Under the pieces are notes generated by a model. It searched no databases and was not told where the DNA came from. It worked only from the letters and a program-made list of their open reading frames with translations. Positions 1-8,974 of a stretch of DNA of 64,000 nucleotides are shown in pieces. Where the stretch lies: contig CAJXSZ010000001.1 in the NCBI GenBank assembly GCA_913060815.1, positions 1 through 64,000 on the forward strand, in the 5' to 3' direction. Source of the DNA: an uncultured Sulfitobacter sp. (GTDB taxonomy: Bacteria; Pseudomonadota; Alphaproteobacteria; Rhodobacterales; Rhodobacteraceae). Within the stretch, counting starts at the first letter, position 1; each line of letters starts with the position of its first letter. The position numbers were made by a program, and so were the translations under genes.

Positions 1-187
1 GGGCGGGCAAAAGTGTGAGCGCGCCGCCGCCGATGGAGGTGGCGACCAAAACGATAGCAGGCACAAAAAGGACATTGGAGCGTCCGCCCGCAGGGTCCAC
101 TTGGACGCGTCGGGCGCGGGTGGCCTCGGGCGTGTCCAGTTCACTGCGCCCGTCGGGGCTGTATTTTCCGCCGAACCGTTTTGCCAT
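1..187 (-). CDS. Hypothetical membrane protein, 3' part cut by window edge
   Basis: Reading the minus strand from the ATG at 187 gives an open frame to the window edge (62 residues), so only the N-terminus is visible. It starts MAKRFGGKYSPDG, continues with a charged, Arg-rich stretch, and then enters a hydrophobic segment (about residues 40-62) that looks like the first membrane helix. I know similar N-termini from unnamed Rhodobacteraceae proteins, but no function can be assigned. The upstream small ORF on the same strand ends 2 bases before its start codon, so the two are probably co-transcribed. Confidence 0.6.
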   Translation of the reverse strand, partial: MAKRFGGKYSPDGRSELDTPEATRARRVQVDPAGGRSNVLFVPAIVLVATSIGGGALTLLPA

Positions 188-189
188 GC

Positions 190-279
190 CTACAGCCCTC
201 CGAGCCAGCCTGAGCTGACGCCGAACAGCAGCACGATCAGGGCGACATAAGCAGTTTTCTGAAGCGGTTTCGGTCCCAT
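190..279 (-). CDS. Very small membrane protein (29 aa)
   Basis: A 29-codon frame on the minus strand, MGPKPLQKTAYVALIVLLFG and then a short Gly/Trp-rich tail. It is a single predicted membrane helix with a positively charged N-terminus. It stops 2 bases before the next gene on the same strand, which suggests translational coupling. It is too short for most gene callers. The composition (one clean hydrophobic helix, basic N-side) and the tight spacing support a real gene, but there is no known function. The alternative is a leader peptide for the downstream membrane protein. Confidence 0.5.
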   Translation of the reverse strand: MGPKPLQKTAYVALIVLLFGVSSGWLGGL

Positions 280-289
280 CGGTCCCCCG

Positions 290-313
290 TTTGCGGCGCC
301 CTTTGCGCCGCCG
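290..313. other. GC-rich hairpin between two minus-strand genes
   Basis: GCGGCGC (293-299) and GCGCCGC (305-311) form a perfect 7-bp stem around a 5-base loop. It sits just after the TerC gene ends and before the 29-aa ORF. No U-tract follows on either strand, so it is not a standard intrinsic terminator. It may stabilise the 3' end of the terC mRNA or partly attenuate read-through. Confidence 0.4.
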
Positions 314-346
314 TTATCCTATCATAAGCGTGCTGACGCGGGGTTT

Positions 347-1201
347 CTAGTGTCCCGACGTGTTGCGCTGTGCGCTTGCGATGCTACCCGTCTGCCCCGT
401 GCGCCGCTGGGCGTTGAGCTTGCGGGTATAGCCAGACTGGATGACTTCCACTGCAACCAGCACCAAGACGCTGAAGTAGAAGGTGGTTTTGGACATCGGG
501 ATGACTTCGTAGCCGAAGAAGCGCAGCGCAAGCTCTGGATCATGCATTGCGTGCGAGGCGGCTTGGCCAGCTTCGCCCAGCAAAACAATGCCGACGATGA
601 GCAGGATGAAAAGGCCCAGCACTTCGTACATGCGGTTGGCCTCAAGGAATTTGGTTACGCTCTCGGCCAGCACCAGCATGGCGACGCCCGACAGAATGAT
701 CGCAAAGGCAAGGATCGGGAAGACATCCGTGATGGCCAGCGCCGAGAGTACAGAATCAAACGAGAAAATGAGGTTCATCAACACGATAAGCCCCACGACC
801 TTGGCTGCCGATTTGCCTGATTTGCCCTCGACGTCCGTGCCCAGATCATGGACCGACAACATGTGGGTGATCTCTTTGACCGCGGTGTACATGATAAAGA
901 TACCGCCGATGATAAACACCAGCGTGGCAAAGTTGACGCCGCCAGTGATCACGCCTTCCCAGTTCATGATAAAGAACGGCTCGGCCATCGCATCAATCGC
1001 GCGGATCATCACAAACAAAAGCACGACCCGCAGGGCGACGGCCAGCAGGATGCCCCATTTGCGCACGGCGGCCTGCTGCGCCACGGGCGCGCGCTGGCTC
1101 TCGATCGAGATATACAGGAGGTTGTCGAACCCCAGCACCGCCTGCAAAAAGCATAGCATGATGAGGTTGCCCAGATTTTCGAGTGTCAGCAGGTCGGCCA
1201 T
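347..1201 (-). CDS. TerC family integral membrane protein
   Basis: Multi-pass inner-membrane protein of the TerC family, whose members are tied to tellurite resistance and, in recent work, to metal (manganese/calcium) export. About seven hydrophobic segments are visible. The two family signatures with membrane-embedded acids are present: FDN near residue 25 followed by an SIES, and FSFDS near 147-150. Length is 284 residues. Two in-frame ATGs lie 6 bases apart; the AAGGA ribosome site abuts the first (1207) and is 6 bases before the second, so I start at 1201. The exact substrate is not predictable from sequence. Confidence 0.85.
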   Translation of the reverse strand: MADLLTLENLGNLIMLCFLQAVLGFDNLLYISIESQRAPVAQQAAVRKWGILLAVALRVVLLFVMIRAIDAMAEPFFIMNWEGVITGGVNFATLVFIIGGIFIMYTAVKEITHMLSVHDLGTDVEGKSGKSAAKVVGLIVLMNLIFSFDSVLSALAITDVFPILAFAIILSGVAMLVLAESVTKFLEANRMYEVLGLFILLIVGIVLLGEAGQAASHAMHDPELALRFFGYEVIPMSKTTFYFSVLVLVAVEVIQSGYTRKLNAQRRTGQTGSIASAQRNTSGH

Positions 1202-1359
1202 TGTCATTCCTTAAACGTGTCTCAAAGCGGCATATCCCAACAGTGTCAGGATGTGAATTGCGGGTGCGCGGGGAAAGATCACGGGATTTGGCCCTGCACA
1301 GCGGGTAGGTAAAATTGTCATTACTGAGTAACAGTATGATTTAATGAAAGGCCAGCCCC

Positions 1360-1497
1360 ATGCAACAGCGCTATCTTGTACAGTCTCATCGCCCTGCGCA
1401 TTTCAAAAGCCGCACACAGAACAATCGCAAGCGGCTGCGCACGGTTTACGCACTGTTGGCGCTGGCGATCGGCGCTGTGGTGCTCATGAGGTTCTAA
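1360..1497 (+). CDS. Small single-helix membrane protein (45 aa)
   Basis: A 45-codon frame beginning MQQRYLVQSHRPAHF. The N-terminal two thirds are very basic (His, Arg, Lys), followed by one hydrophobic helix at about residues 30-44. AAAGG lies 9 bases before the ATG. The layout suggests a cytoplasm-facing basic tail anchored by a C-terminal helix. It has its own intergenic space between divergent terC and the convergent pseudouridine synthase gene. Function unknown; it could be spurious, but codon content and the ribosome site favour a real gene. Confidence 0.45.
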   Translation: MQQRYLVQSHRPAHFKSRTQNNRKRLRTVYALLALAIGAVVLMRF

Positions 1498-1503
1498 AGG
1501 GTA

Positions 1504-2538
1504 CTACCTTCGTTTAGTTGGTTTGGCGGTCCCTGATTTCGCGCCGCCGCTTGAAAATTTGCGCGGCTTGGCGGGTGCGCCGCTGGCGCGTTTGGCCGCA
1601 TCGCGGGTCGCTTTGTCGGGGCGCGACGGCTTGTAGCCTTTGCCGCGTTTGGGGCGCGGCGGCTCCAGCTCTTCGGCGGGTTTTGGCAATCCTGGCTGGC
1701 CACGTCCGCCCATCTGCCCGCGTTTTTGCACAACACGCTTTTTGAAGCCGCGTTTTACCTCGGTCGGTGGTGCGGGCGGCTCTCCCAACAGCTCCTCCGC
1801 CTGTGCGCCCAATTGATCGCGCAGGATTTTGCGGCGGACCTCCTCTACTGCACCGGGCTTGATGTCGCCCAACTGGAACGGGCCGTAGCTGATGCGGATC
1901 AGGCGGTTCACGCTGAGCCCGATTTCGTCCATGGCGCGGCGAATTTCGCGGTTCTTGCCCTCGCGAAGCCCCACGGTGAGCCATGCATTGGCCCCTTTCT
2001 GACGGTCAAGGACGACTTCCATCGGCTGAAACGGCTCACCATCTGCGATGATACCTTTGCGCAAAGGCTCGAGCACCTCATCGGTGGGCCGCCCGTTGAC
2101 GCGCACACGGTAGCGGCGCAGCCAGCCCGTCGAAGGCAGCTCGAGCAGGCGTTTGACGCCGCCATCATTGGTGAGCAGCAGCAGCCCTTCGGAGTTGAGA
2201 TCGAGCCGCCCGATGCTCATCACCCGCGGCATATCAGCGGGGAGGGCGTCATAGATCGTCTCGCGCCCTTTCTCATCGCTGTCCGTGGTCACAAGGCCCG
2301 TTGGTTTGTGATAGAGCCAGACGCGTGCGGGGTCGGGCGCGCCAACGGGTTTGCCGTCGACCACGATGCGGTCGGCAGGCGTGACGTTTAGGGCAGGGCT
2401 GTCGATCACCTTGCCGTTCACGCTCACGCGGCCCGCCTCGATCATGCGCTCGGCCTCGCGCCTGCTGGCGATGCCTGCGCGGGAGAGGGTTTTTGCGATG
2501 CGGTCGCCTTGGGGCGTATTTGGGGTTTTTTCTGTCAT
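1504..2538 (-). CDS. rluB: 23S rRNA pseudouridine synthase, RluB/RsuA type
   Basis: Isomerises a specific uridine of 23S rRNA (U2605 in E. coli RluB) to pseudouridine. An S4 RNA-binding domain covers about residues 13-60, followed by the RsuA/RluB catalytic domain. The signature GRLDLNSEGL is at 110-119, with catalytic Asp113. After about residue 255 comes a long basic, Pro/Gly/Lys/Arg-rich tail, common in alphaproteobacterial members and probably rRNA-binding. The open frame extends upstream, but the Met at 2538 (MTEKTPNTPQ) gives the usual N-terminus just before the S4 domain. It is divergent from tadA, so two RNA-modifying enzymes share one promoter region. Confidence 0.88.
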   Translation of the reverse strand: MTEKTPNTPQGDRIAKTLSRAGIASRREAERMIEAGRVSVNGKVIDSPALNVTPADRIVVDGKPVGAPDPARVWLYHKPTGLVTTDSDEKGRETIYDALPADMPRVMSIGRLDLNSEGLLLLTNDGGVKRLLELPSTGWLRRYRVRVNGRPTDEVLEPLRKGIIADGEPFQPMEVVLDRQKGANAWLTVGLREGKNREIRRAMDEIGLSVNRLIRISYGPFQLGDIKPGAVEEVRRKILRDQLGAQAEELLGEPPAPPTEVKRGFKKRVVQKRGQMGGRGQPGLPKPAEELEPPRPKRGKGYKPSRPDKATRDAAKRASGAPAKPRKFSSGGAKSGTAKPTKRR

Positions 2539-2600
2539 GGGTGTGCCATAGCGCAACCGCCCCCCTTGCGAAAGGGAGGGTTTTAACGCCATCAAAGGGG

Positions 2601-3053
2601 ATGGAATTTAAGTCCTTCATGGAAACCGCGCTTGAGGAAGCGCGCAACGCTGCTGCGCGGGGCGAAGTTCCTGTCGGTGCGGTCGTTGTCTCGGCCAGCG
2701 GTGAAGTGATCGGGCGGGCGGGCAATCGCACGCGTGAGGACAATGACCCAACGGCCCACGCCGAGGTGCTGGCGATCCGTGCGGCCTGCGCGCATCTGGG
2801 CGCGGAGCGGCTGTCGGGCTGTGCGCTCTATGTGACGTTGGAGCCGTGCCCGATGTGCGCGGGTGCGATTGCTGCGGCGCGGATTGCGCGGCTTTACTAT
2901 GGCGCGTCCGATCCCAAATCAGGCGGCGTCGCCCAAGGGGCGCGGGTCTTTGCGCATCCGCAATGCCACCACGCGCCCGAGATATTTGACGGCATCGCCG
3001 AGATTGAGGCCGCGGCCCTGCTGCGGGATTTCTTCGCTGCCAGGCGGTGCTAA
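2601..3053 (+). CDS. tadA: tRNA-specific adenosine deaminase TadA
   Basis: Zinc deaminase that converts the wobble adenosine of tRNA-Arg(ACG) to inosine. The zinc and proton-shuttle motifs are clear: HAE at residues 53-55 and PCPMC at 82-86, giving His53, Cys83 and Cys86 as ligands and Glu55 as the catalytic acid. Length 150 residues is normal. The start at 2601 is chosen because the N-terminus MEFKSFM aligns with the family's usual start, although the purine-rich AAAGGGG directly abuts the ATG; Met7 (2619) is an alternative. Cytidine deaminase homologues are less likely because of the TLEPCPMC context. Confidence 0.92.
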   Translation: MEFKSFMETALEEARNAAARGEVPVGAVVVSASGEVIGRAGNRTREDNDPTAHAEVLAIRAACAHLGAERLSGCALYVTLEPCPMCAGAIAAARIARLYYGASDPKSGGVAQGARVFAHPQCHHAPEIFDGIAEIEAAALLRDFFAARRC

Positions 3054-3748
3054 AGCTTTATCGCCTTCATCACTTCAGGCTCGATCACGGATGTCCCTGA
3101 CGGAACGCCATTAATCAGCGCCTCTGCCGATTGTTCAAGGATCGGCATGGTGCGGTAGTGACATGGAATGACCGTTTTGAAATTGAAATAGGTCCGCGCG
3201 GCATAGGCGGCCATGTCCATATCCATTGTGAAATGCCCACCTGCTGACAAAATGCCGATGTCGGGTTTATAATAGTCCCCGATCCACGCCATATCCGCCA
3301 TCAGACCCGTGTCGCCCGAAACGTAGATGCAGCGCTCTTCGCCCCGTATGATAAAGCCCGTTTCCGTGCCCATATAGAGATGTTTGCCGTCGACCTCGGT
3401 TGTGGAGGAATGCGAGGCTGGCACCATGCTGGCCGTGACTGCATCGCCCAAGCCGATCGTGCCGCCGATGTTAAAGGCATGGCCCTCGACAGCCCCTTGC
3501 GCATGAAGATGCCCTGCCAGCTCATACATGCCGGAGATGGGCGCGCCGGTGTCTTTGGAGATTTGCACAACATCGGCGATGTGATCGAAATGTGCGTGCG
3601 TGACCAGAATATGTGTGGCCCCTGCGGTAGCGGTGGCGTGCTGATCTTCGGCCAGCATCGGGTTCCCCGTCAGCCACGGGTCCAGCAGGAGAACCTGATC
3701 TTCGATCTCGATGCGAAAACTACCGTGCCCAAGCCAGATGATATTCAT
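3050..3748 (-). CDS. UPF0173-type metal-dependent hydrolase (MBL fold)
   Basis: Metallo-beta-lactamase-fold protein of 232 residues. HAHFDH at 51-56 is the zinc motif; further ligands are seen in SGDTG and the C-terminal IPCHYRTMP. The starting MNIIWLGHGSF is typical of the UPF0173 (YtkL-like) group, whose physiological substrate is unknown. The ATG at 3748 has a perfect AGGAGG 6 bases upstream, which decides the start over a longer frame. A TATAAT element on the minus strand at 3765-3770 may be its -10 box. It converges on tadA with stop codons overlapping by 4 bases. Confidence 0.85.
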   Translation of the reverse strand: MNIIWLGHGSFRIEIEDQVLLLDPWLTGNPMLAEDQHATATAGATHILVTHAHFDHIADVVQISKDTGAPISGMYELAGHLHAQGAVEGHAFNIGGTIGLGDAVTASMVPASHSSTTEVDGKHLYMGTETGFIIRGEERCIYVSGDTGLMADMAWIGDYYKPDIGILSAGGHFTMDMDMAAYAARTYFNFKTVIPCHYRTMPILEQSAEALINGVPSGTSVIEPEVMKAIKL

Positions 3749-3910
3749 GCCGTTCCTCCTCCTGATTATAGTACCACAGCTTAGCGAATTTCGGTGCAAC
3801 AGCTAGGGGAGTTGATCAAATTTGTTGGATCGCCGCGTGCTGGCGCGTGCAGGCGCTTGCAGCAGCGGCGTGAGGGCGCTAGACCCGCGATAAGCAGATG
3901 AGGAAGCACT

Positions 3911-4198
3911 ATGTCCATTGATGAGAGCACCGCCGCACGCGTCGCCAAACTGGCCCGTATCAAGGTTGAACCCGAAGCGCTGCCCGCGCTTGCGCAGGAG
4001 TTCAACACGATTTTGGGATTCATCGAGCAACTGAGCGAAGTTGACATTGAAGGCGTCGAGCCGATGACCTCTGTGACCCCGCAGAACCTGCGCCAGCGCG
4101 CAGACGTAGTGACCGATGGCGACATGCAGGACGCGATCTTGAAGAATGCGCCCGATGCGCGCGAGGGCTTTTTTGCTGTGCCGAAGGTGGTTGAATAA
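3911..4198 (+). CDS. gatC: Asp-tRNA(Asn)/Glu-tRNA(Gln) amidotransferase subunit C
   Basis: Small 95-residue subunit that clasps GatA to GatB in the GatCAB complex, which amidates mischarged Glu-tRNA(Gln) or Asp-tRNA(Asn). The visible family features are the N-terminal VAKLARIKV helix, [15 protein letters not shown], and the central [11 protein letters not shown]. It overlaps gatA by one base (TAATG), so the two are translationally coupled. gatB is not in the window, as is common when it sits elsewhere in alphaproteobacterial genomes. Confidence 0.95.
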   Translation: MSIDESTAARVAKLARIKVEPEALPALAQEFNTILGFIEQLSEVDIEGVEPMTSVTPQNLRQRADVVTDGDMQDAILKNAPDAREGFFAVPKVVE

Positions 4199-5688
4199 TG
4201 TCTGATCTGAATAAAATGGGCTTGGCGCAGGCCCGCGATGCGCTGCGCAAGGGTGAGACGACGTCCAAAGAATTGACCGAAGCCTGCCTCAAGGCCATCG
4301 AGGGCGCGGGCGCGCTTAACGCGTTTGTGCACCACACGCCCGAGATTGCGTTGGACCGTGCAGCAGCAGCCGATGAGCGCTTGAAAGGTTCCGAGGAAGC
4401 TCCCGCAATGTGCGGTCTGCCCATCGGGATCAAGGATTTGTTCTGCACCAAGGGCGTGCCGTCACAGGCGGCCTCGCGCATCCTTGAGGGGTTCAAGCCC
4501 GAGTACGAATCGACCGTCTCCCAAAACCTCGCGGATGCGGGTGCGGTGATGTTGGGTAAGCTCAACATGGATGAATTCGCTATGGGCTCGTCCAACGAGA
4601 CCTCTGTCTATGGCAACGCGGTGAACCCGTGGCGCCGTGGCAATGAAGAGACAGCGCTGACGCCTGGTGGCTCTTCGGGTGGCTCGGCTGCGGCGGTCGC
4701 GGCTGATTTGTGTCTGGCGGCGACGGGCACCGACACGGGCGGCTCCATCCGCCAGCCTGCGGCCTTTACGGGCACAGTTGGGATCAAGCCCACTTACGGG
4801 CGCTGCTCCCGCTGGGGCGTGGTGGCATTCGCGTCGTCGCTGGATCAAGCAGGTCCGATGACCAAATCCGTACGCGATGCGGCGATCATGCTGGAAGCAA
4901 TGTGCAGCTTTGATCCAAAAGATAGCACCTCCGCCGATCTGGCCGTGCCGAATTTCGAAGCAGCGCTGACAGGTGATATTCGTGGTAAGAAGATCGGCAT
5001 TCCAAAAGAGTACCGCATGGACGGCATGCCCGACGCCATTGAGGCGCTGTGGCAGGACGGCATTGCGATGATGAAGGACGCGGGCGCCGAGATTGTCGAC
5101 ATCTCCCTGCCGCACACGAAATACGCGCTGCCCGCCTACTATGTGATCGCGCCTGCGGAGGCCTCCTCGAACCTCGCGCGCTATGACGGGGTGCGCTACG
5201 GCCACCGTGCCACGCTGGACGCAGGTGATGGCATCACCGAGATGTACGAGAAGACCCGCGCCGAAGGCTTTGGCCCCGAGGTGCAGCGCCGCGTGATGGT
5301 CGGGACCTATGTGCTGTCCGCAGGCTTTTACGACGCCTATTACAACCGCGCGCGCCGTGTGCGCACGCTGATCAAGAAAGACTTCGACGATGCCTTTGCC
5401 GCTGGCATTGATTGCATTCTGACGCCTGCAACGCCGTCTGCTGCTTTCGGGCTGGGCGAGATGATTGATGCGGATCCGATCCAGATGTATCTCAATGATG
5501 TGTTCACCGTGACCGTGAACCTTGCCGGCCTTCCGGGCATTGCGGTGCCCACAGGGACCGATGCGCAGGGTCTGCCAATGGGTCTGCAGCTGATCGGGCG
5601 TCCGTGGGAGGAGGCAGGTTTGCTGTCTTCCGCCTATGCGCTTGAGCAGGCTGCGGGTTTTGTAGCCAAACCTGCCAAATGGTGGTAA
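4198..5688 (+). CDS. gatA: Asp-tRNA(Asn)/Glu-tRNA(Gln) amidotransferase subunit A
   Basis: Glutaminase subunit of GatCAB. It releases ammonia from glutamine and channels it to GatB. The amidase-signature catalytic triad is visible: Lys79 in GIKDLF, the cis-Ser in [11 protein letters not shown] (about 159), and the nucleophile Ser183 in [10 protein letters not shown]. The length of 496 residues is typical. Translation is coupled to gatC. Substrate-specific residues cannot distinguish Asn from Gln tRNA function, and in bacteria of this group the complex usually serves at least glutaminyl-tRNA formation. Confidence 0.95.
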   Translation: MSDLNKMGLAQARDALRKGETTSKELTEACLKAIEGAGALNAFVHHTPEIALDRAAAADERLKGSEEAPAMCGLPIGIKDLFCTKGVPSQAASRILEGFKPEYESTVSQNLADAGAVMLGKLNMDEFAMGSSNETSVYGNAVNPWRRGNEETALTPGGSSGGSAAAVAADLCLAATGTDTGGSIRQPAAFTGTVGIKPTYGRCSRWGVVAFASSLDQAGPMTKSVRDAAIMLEAMCSFDPKDSTSADLAVPNFEAALTGDIRGKKIGIPKEYRMDGMPDAIEALWQDGIAMMKDAGAEIVDISLPHTKYALPAYYVIAPAEASSNLARYDGVRYGHRATLDAGDGITEMYEKTRAEGFGPEVQRRVMVGTYVLSAGFYDAYYNRARRVRTLIKKDFDDAFAAGIDCILTPATPSAAFGLGEMIDADPIQMYLNDVFTVTVNLAGLPGIAVPTGTDAQGLPMGLQLIGRPWEEAGLLSSAYALEQAAGFVAKPAKWW

Positions 5689-5699
5689 GAACCGCTTAA

Positions 5700-6500
5700 A
5701 TGCGTAACAAAATGCAGGCTTTTGAGATGATCAGTGTTCGATTTGCTTTGGCGGCCTGTGCCGCCGCTGCTTTGGCCGCGTGCCAGCCCGCAGCCCCTGA
5801 AGACAGCCGTTTTGGCGTAGGCTTTGACGAGACATTTGCCGCACAACAGGCCAGCCGCGATGCCGCATTGGCAGGGCGCAGCGTGCCTGCCGCGCCATTG
5901 GTGCAATCTCAGCCCCTGCCTGCCCCCGGTTCTGCCGAGGAAACGGCCGCGCAAACTTCTGCATTGTTGGCGCAGACCTCGAACGTGGTCCAGAACGGTG
6001 GTGCCTTGACGGTAGCGGATGCGGCACGTCTTGAAGCGGCAGCAAATAACTCCGGCGTGCCCCCGCTTGAGGCGAGCCCGTCCAACCCGCCCCCTGCGGT
6101 AATCAACAGCGCGACAGGGATTAGCCAAGAGAATAACTTTGACGCTGTGTCGGGCCAGCGGAGCATCGAGAGCGATGCGGCGCGCCTTGCCGCGGCCCGT
6201 GCGCAGTATCAGGTGATCCAGCCCACAGCGCTGCCCCAACGCACGGCGACCGGCCCCAATATTGTGGCCTATGCACTGTCGCAGAACCACGCGGTAGGCA
6301 CACGGAAGTACAACCGCTCCGGCTTTAACGCGCAGAGAAAATTCGAGCGCAGTTGTGGTAAGTTCAGCAGTCAGGATCAGGCGCAGATCGCCTTTCTCGA
6401 GGCGGGCGGACCCACACGTGACCGCGCGGGAATGGACCCCGATGGCGACGGTTTCGCCTGTCGCTGGAACCCTGCTGTTTTCCGCAACATAAGCGGTTAG
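5700..6500 (+). CDS. Excalibur-domain lipoprotein
   Basis: Predicted lipoprotein with lipobox LAAC, Cys28 becoming the lipidated residue. A long low-complexity Ala/Pro/Ser/Gln linker (about 30-200) is followed by a C-terminal module with RSCGKFSSQDQAQIAF and DPDGDGFACRW. That last element is the calcium-binding-like excalibur signature (paired Cys plus DxDxDG). This build is frequent in roseobacters; the role is unknown but envelope-located. It begins 11 bases after gatA. Starts at residues 1, 5 or 10 are all possible; residue 10 leaves the shortest signal peptide. Confidence 0.7.
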   Translation: MRNKMQAFEMISVRFALAACAAAALAACQPAAPEDSRFGVGFDETFAAQQASRDAALAGRSVPAAPLVQSQPLPAPGSAEETAAQTSALLAQTSNVVQNGGALTVADAARLEAAANNSGVPPLEASPSNPPPAVINSATGISQENNFDAVSGQRSIESDAARLAAARAQYQVIQPTALPQRTATGPNIVAYALSQNHAVGTRKYNRSGFNAQRKFERSCGKFSSQDQAQIAFLEAGGPTRDRAGMDPDGDGFACRWNPAVFRNISG

Positions 6501-6506
6501 GCGCGG

Positions 6507-7142
6507 GTGGCGCGGTTCAATGCCTCGCCCAATTGCGGGGAGCGGAGGAACGGCCTGACGCCGAGCCTCATTGTGATCCATTACACGGCCATGCAAAGCG
6601 CACAGGCCGCTCTGGAGCGACTGTGCGCGCCTGAAGCGGAGGTCTCTGCGCATTACCTGATTGATCTGGGCGGGGATGTGACCCAACTGGTCGAGGAAGC
6701 ACAGCGCGCTTGGCACGCAGGTGCGGGGGAATGGCAGGGCTATGACGATATCAACTCACGTTCTATCGGGATCGAGCTGGACAATCGTGGCAATCACCCC
6801 TTTCCCGAGCCGCAGATGGTGGCGCTGGAGACATTGATGCGGGGGATCATGGCGCGGTGGGATATTCCTGCCTCAGGCGTCATTGGCCATTCGTGCATGG
6901 CACCTGGACGCAAGTTTGATCCGGGTCCGCGTTTTGACTGGGCACGACTGGAGCGGCAGGGTCTGGCCGAGGGGCCGCAAAGCTACGAGACGGACGAGCA
7001 GGACCAAGAGGCTTTTGTGAGTGCTGCACAGGCTGCCGGATTTACTGCGCCCGCCGATTTTGACGCGCTTTTGCACAGCACACGCCTGCGCCGAGCACCG
7101 TGGCGCAAGGGGCCGTTGCAGGCGGCGGATTTCATGCTCTAG
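6507..7142 (+). CDS. N-acetylmuramoyl-L-alanine amidase (AmpD-like)
   Basis: Amidase_2-type zinc enzyme of 211 residues that cleaves the bond between muramic acid and the peptide stem. Zinc ligands His25 (VIHYT), His128 (GHSCMAPGRK) and Asp138 (DPG), with the catalytic Lys136 and Glu90 (IGIELDN), are all in place. No signal peptide is seen, so it is probably cytosolic and recycles anhydro-muropeptides as AmpD does. The start codon is GTG at 6507, 6 bases after the preceding stop, so it is co-transcribed with the lipoprotein gene. A peptidoglycan-binding C-terminal domain is not obvious. Confidence 0.85.
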   Translation: MARFNASPNCGERRNGLTPSLIVIHYTAMQSAQAALERLCAPEAEVSAHYLIDLGGDVTQLVEEAQRAWHAGAGEWQGYDDINSRSIGIELDNRGNHPFPEPQMVALETLMRGIMARWDIPASGVIGHSCMAPGRKFDPGPRFDWARLERQGLAEGPQSYETDEQDQEAFVSAAQAAGFTAPADFDALLHSTRLRRAPWRKGPLQAADFML

Positions 7143-7200
7143 CAGATCGCGGTTGCGATAGTCATTGACCGTGTCCCCCCGTTGCGCGTAGAGCGCGGGG

Positions 7201-7620
7201 TGCGCGGAAGGCTGGATGGCCGCTTCGTGACATCGCGCCTTGGCACGATGCACGGGGAGGAAAGTCCGGACTCCGATAAGGAATGGTGCCGGGTAACGCC
7301 CGGGCGGGGCAACCCGACGGAAAGCGCCACAGAAATTAGACCGCCCGTCATTGCGCAGCTTGGCTGTGGATTGTCGACGGGTAAGGGTGAAACGGTGGGG
7401 TAAGAGCCCACCGCGCTGCTGGCAACAGTGGCGGCATGGCAAGCCCCACCAGGAGCAACGCCAAATAGGGACCGCGTGCCGGGCAACCGGCGGAGCCTCT
7501 TATGCTCCAGCAGGTCCGGGTTGGCGGCTGTAGCCGTGTCGGTAACGGCGCGGTCAGAGGAATGGTCATCCATGAGGGGCAACTCTCAAGACAGAATCCG
7601 GCTTATAGGCCTTCCGCGCA
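7201..7620 (+). ncRNA. rnpB: RNase P RNA, bacterial type A
   Basis: Catalytic RNA of RNase P, which removes the 5' leader of pre-tRNAs. The universally conserved P4 strands are present: GAGGAAAGTCCGGACTCC at 7257-7274 and ACAGAATCCGGCTTATAG around 7591-7608. The closing helix P1 is exact: 7201-7212 pairs with 7609-7620, defining both ends. Internal landmarks include AGGGTGAAACGGTGGGGTAAGAGCCCACCGC-type P11/P12 sequence near 7384-7420. The RNA lies between convergent protein genes and explains the whole 0.5-kb non-coding stretch. Confidence 0.96.
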
Positions 7621-7666
7621 TTTATTCTGAGGGACGCCCACCCGAGCAGCGAGCGCCCCAGTCCGT

Positions 7667-8932
7667 TCAGGCGGCCTGTGCCGTGGCCAGTTCCGAGATG
7701 ATGTCGGCTGTAGCTGCCGACAGGGTCCAGCCCAGATGCCCGTGACCTGTGTTGTAGAAGACCGCAGGGTGCCGCCCCTGCGCCACGCGGGGTAGCATGT
7801 TAGGCATCATGGGGCGCAGGCCTGCCCATGACTGGTAGCTCTCGGTGCTCATCTCGGGGAAATGCGTGTGGCACCAGTCAAGCATGGGCGCTACGCGGTT
7901 CCAGACGATGTCCTTGTTATAGCCGTTGAATTCCGCTGTGCCCGCCACGCGGAAGCGCGACTTGCCCAAACGGCTGGTGACGATCTTGGCATTGTCATCG
8001 AGCAGGCTGACCATGGGAGCGGCGGCTTGGTTTGCTTCATCCTCGAGGTTGATCGTCAGGGAATAACCTTTAACGGGATAGACGTTCAGACGGTCGCCCA
8101 AATGGGCTGCGAAATCGCGTGAGCGCACACCGGAGCAGATCACGACTTTGTCGAATTCCTCTGTGAGAATCGCATCTTTCTTGCGCCGCGCGCCGCGTGC
8201 TTCATCAGCAGGATGGCTGGAGATGGCGACGCGGCCTTGCACGGTGTCGACCTTGCTCACGAACGTCGACATGCGCAGGGTCACACCGCGCCGCACGCAG
8301 GCCTTTGCCAGCTCTGAGGTAAATTTGTGGATGTCGCCTGTAAAGTCACTGTCGGTAAAGAAGCCGCCGTAGATATCGCCCTTGAGCGTCGGCTCGATCT
8401 CGGTGATCTCCGCAGGTGTCACAGCACGGCGTTCCAACCCGCCTTGGGCGAGCAGGTCTGTGACTTTGGCGGCAGTGTCGAATTCGGCCTTTGTGCCATA
8501 GAAATGGAGGATGCCGCGCTCCTCGCGGTCAAAATTGATTCCCTCCTCGGCGGCGATGCTGCGCAGGTGGGCGCGGGCCTCAAGCGCCCATTGAACCGTC
8601 TGGATCGTGTTTTCACGGTACTTGGGGATCGCGGCGACGAATTCGGCCAGCCACGAGTATTTGTGCCACGACGGCTTGGGGTTCAGGAGCAGGGGCGCGC
8701 CCGATTTGAACATCCATTTCATGCCCTTGAGCACGGTTGTGGCGGAGTTCCAGACCTCGGCATTCGAGGCAGACAGCTGGCCGCCATTGGCATAGCTCGT
8801 CTCCATCGCGGGGTAGGGGCTGGCCTCGAATAGGGTCACATCGGCGCCTTTGCGCGCCAGCATATAGGCCGTGGTCACACCAGTGATACCAGCGCCGATC
8901 ACGGCAATTGTTTGGGGTTTGGATGTTGTCAT
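7667..8932 (-). CDS. dadA: D-amino acid dehydrogenase-family flavoenzyme
   Basis: FAD-dependent oxidoreductase of the DadA/glycine-oxidase-type DAO family, 421 residues. The dinucleotide fold is at the N-terminus (VIGAGITG at 11-18, acidic residue at about 36). C-terminal GHGHLGWTLS contacts FAD in this family. DadA enzymes oxidise D-amino acids, mainly D-alanine, to oxo-acids plus ammonia. Here, however, a tandem glycine riboswitch lies directly upstream, so a role in glycine or D-amino acid oxidation linked to glycine level is likely. The start at 8932 gives MTTSKPQTIAVIG; longer frames upstream run through the riboswitch and are not real. Confidence 0.85.
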   Translation of the reverse strand: MTTSKPQTIAVIGAGITGVTTAYMLARKGADVTLFEASPYPAMETSYANGGQLSASNAEVWNSATTVLKGMKWMFKSGAPLLLNPKPSWHKYSWLAEFVAAIPKYRENTIQTVQWALEARAHLRSIAAEEGINFDREERGILHFYGTKAEFDTAAKVTDLLAQGGLERRAVTPAEITEIEPTLKGDIYGGFFTDSDFTGDIHKFTSELAKACVRRGVTLRMSTFVSKVDTVQGRVAISSHPADEARGARRKKDAILTEEFDKVVICSGVRSRDFAAHLGDRLNVYPVKGYSLTINLEDEANQAAAPMVSLLDDNAKIVTSRLGKSRFRVAGTAEFNGYNKDIVWNRVAPMLDWCHTHFPEMSTESYQSWAGLRPMMPNMLPRVAQGRHPAVFYNTGHGHLGWTLSAATADIISELATAQAA

Positions 8933-8974
8933 AGCAGGCACTCTTTCTGCCGCGCCATCGGGCGGGCCAAGTGC

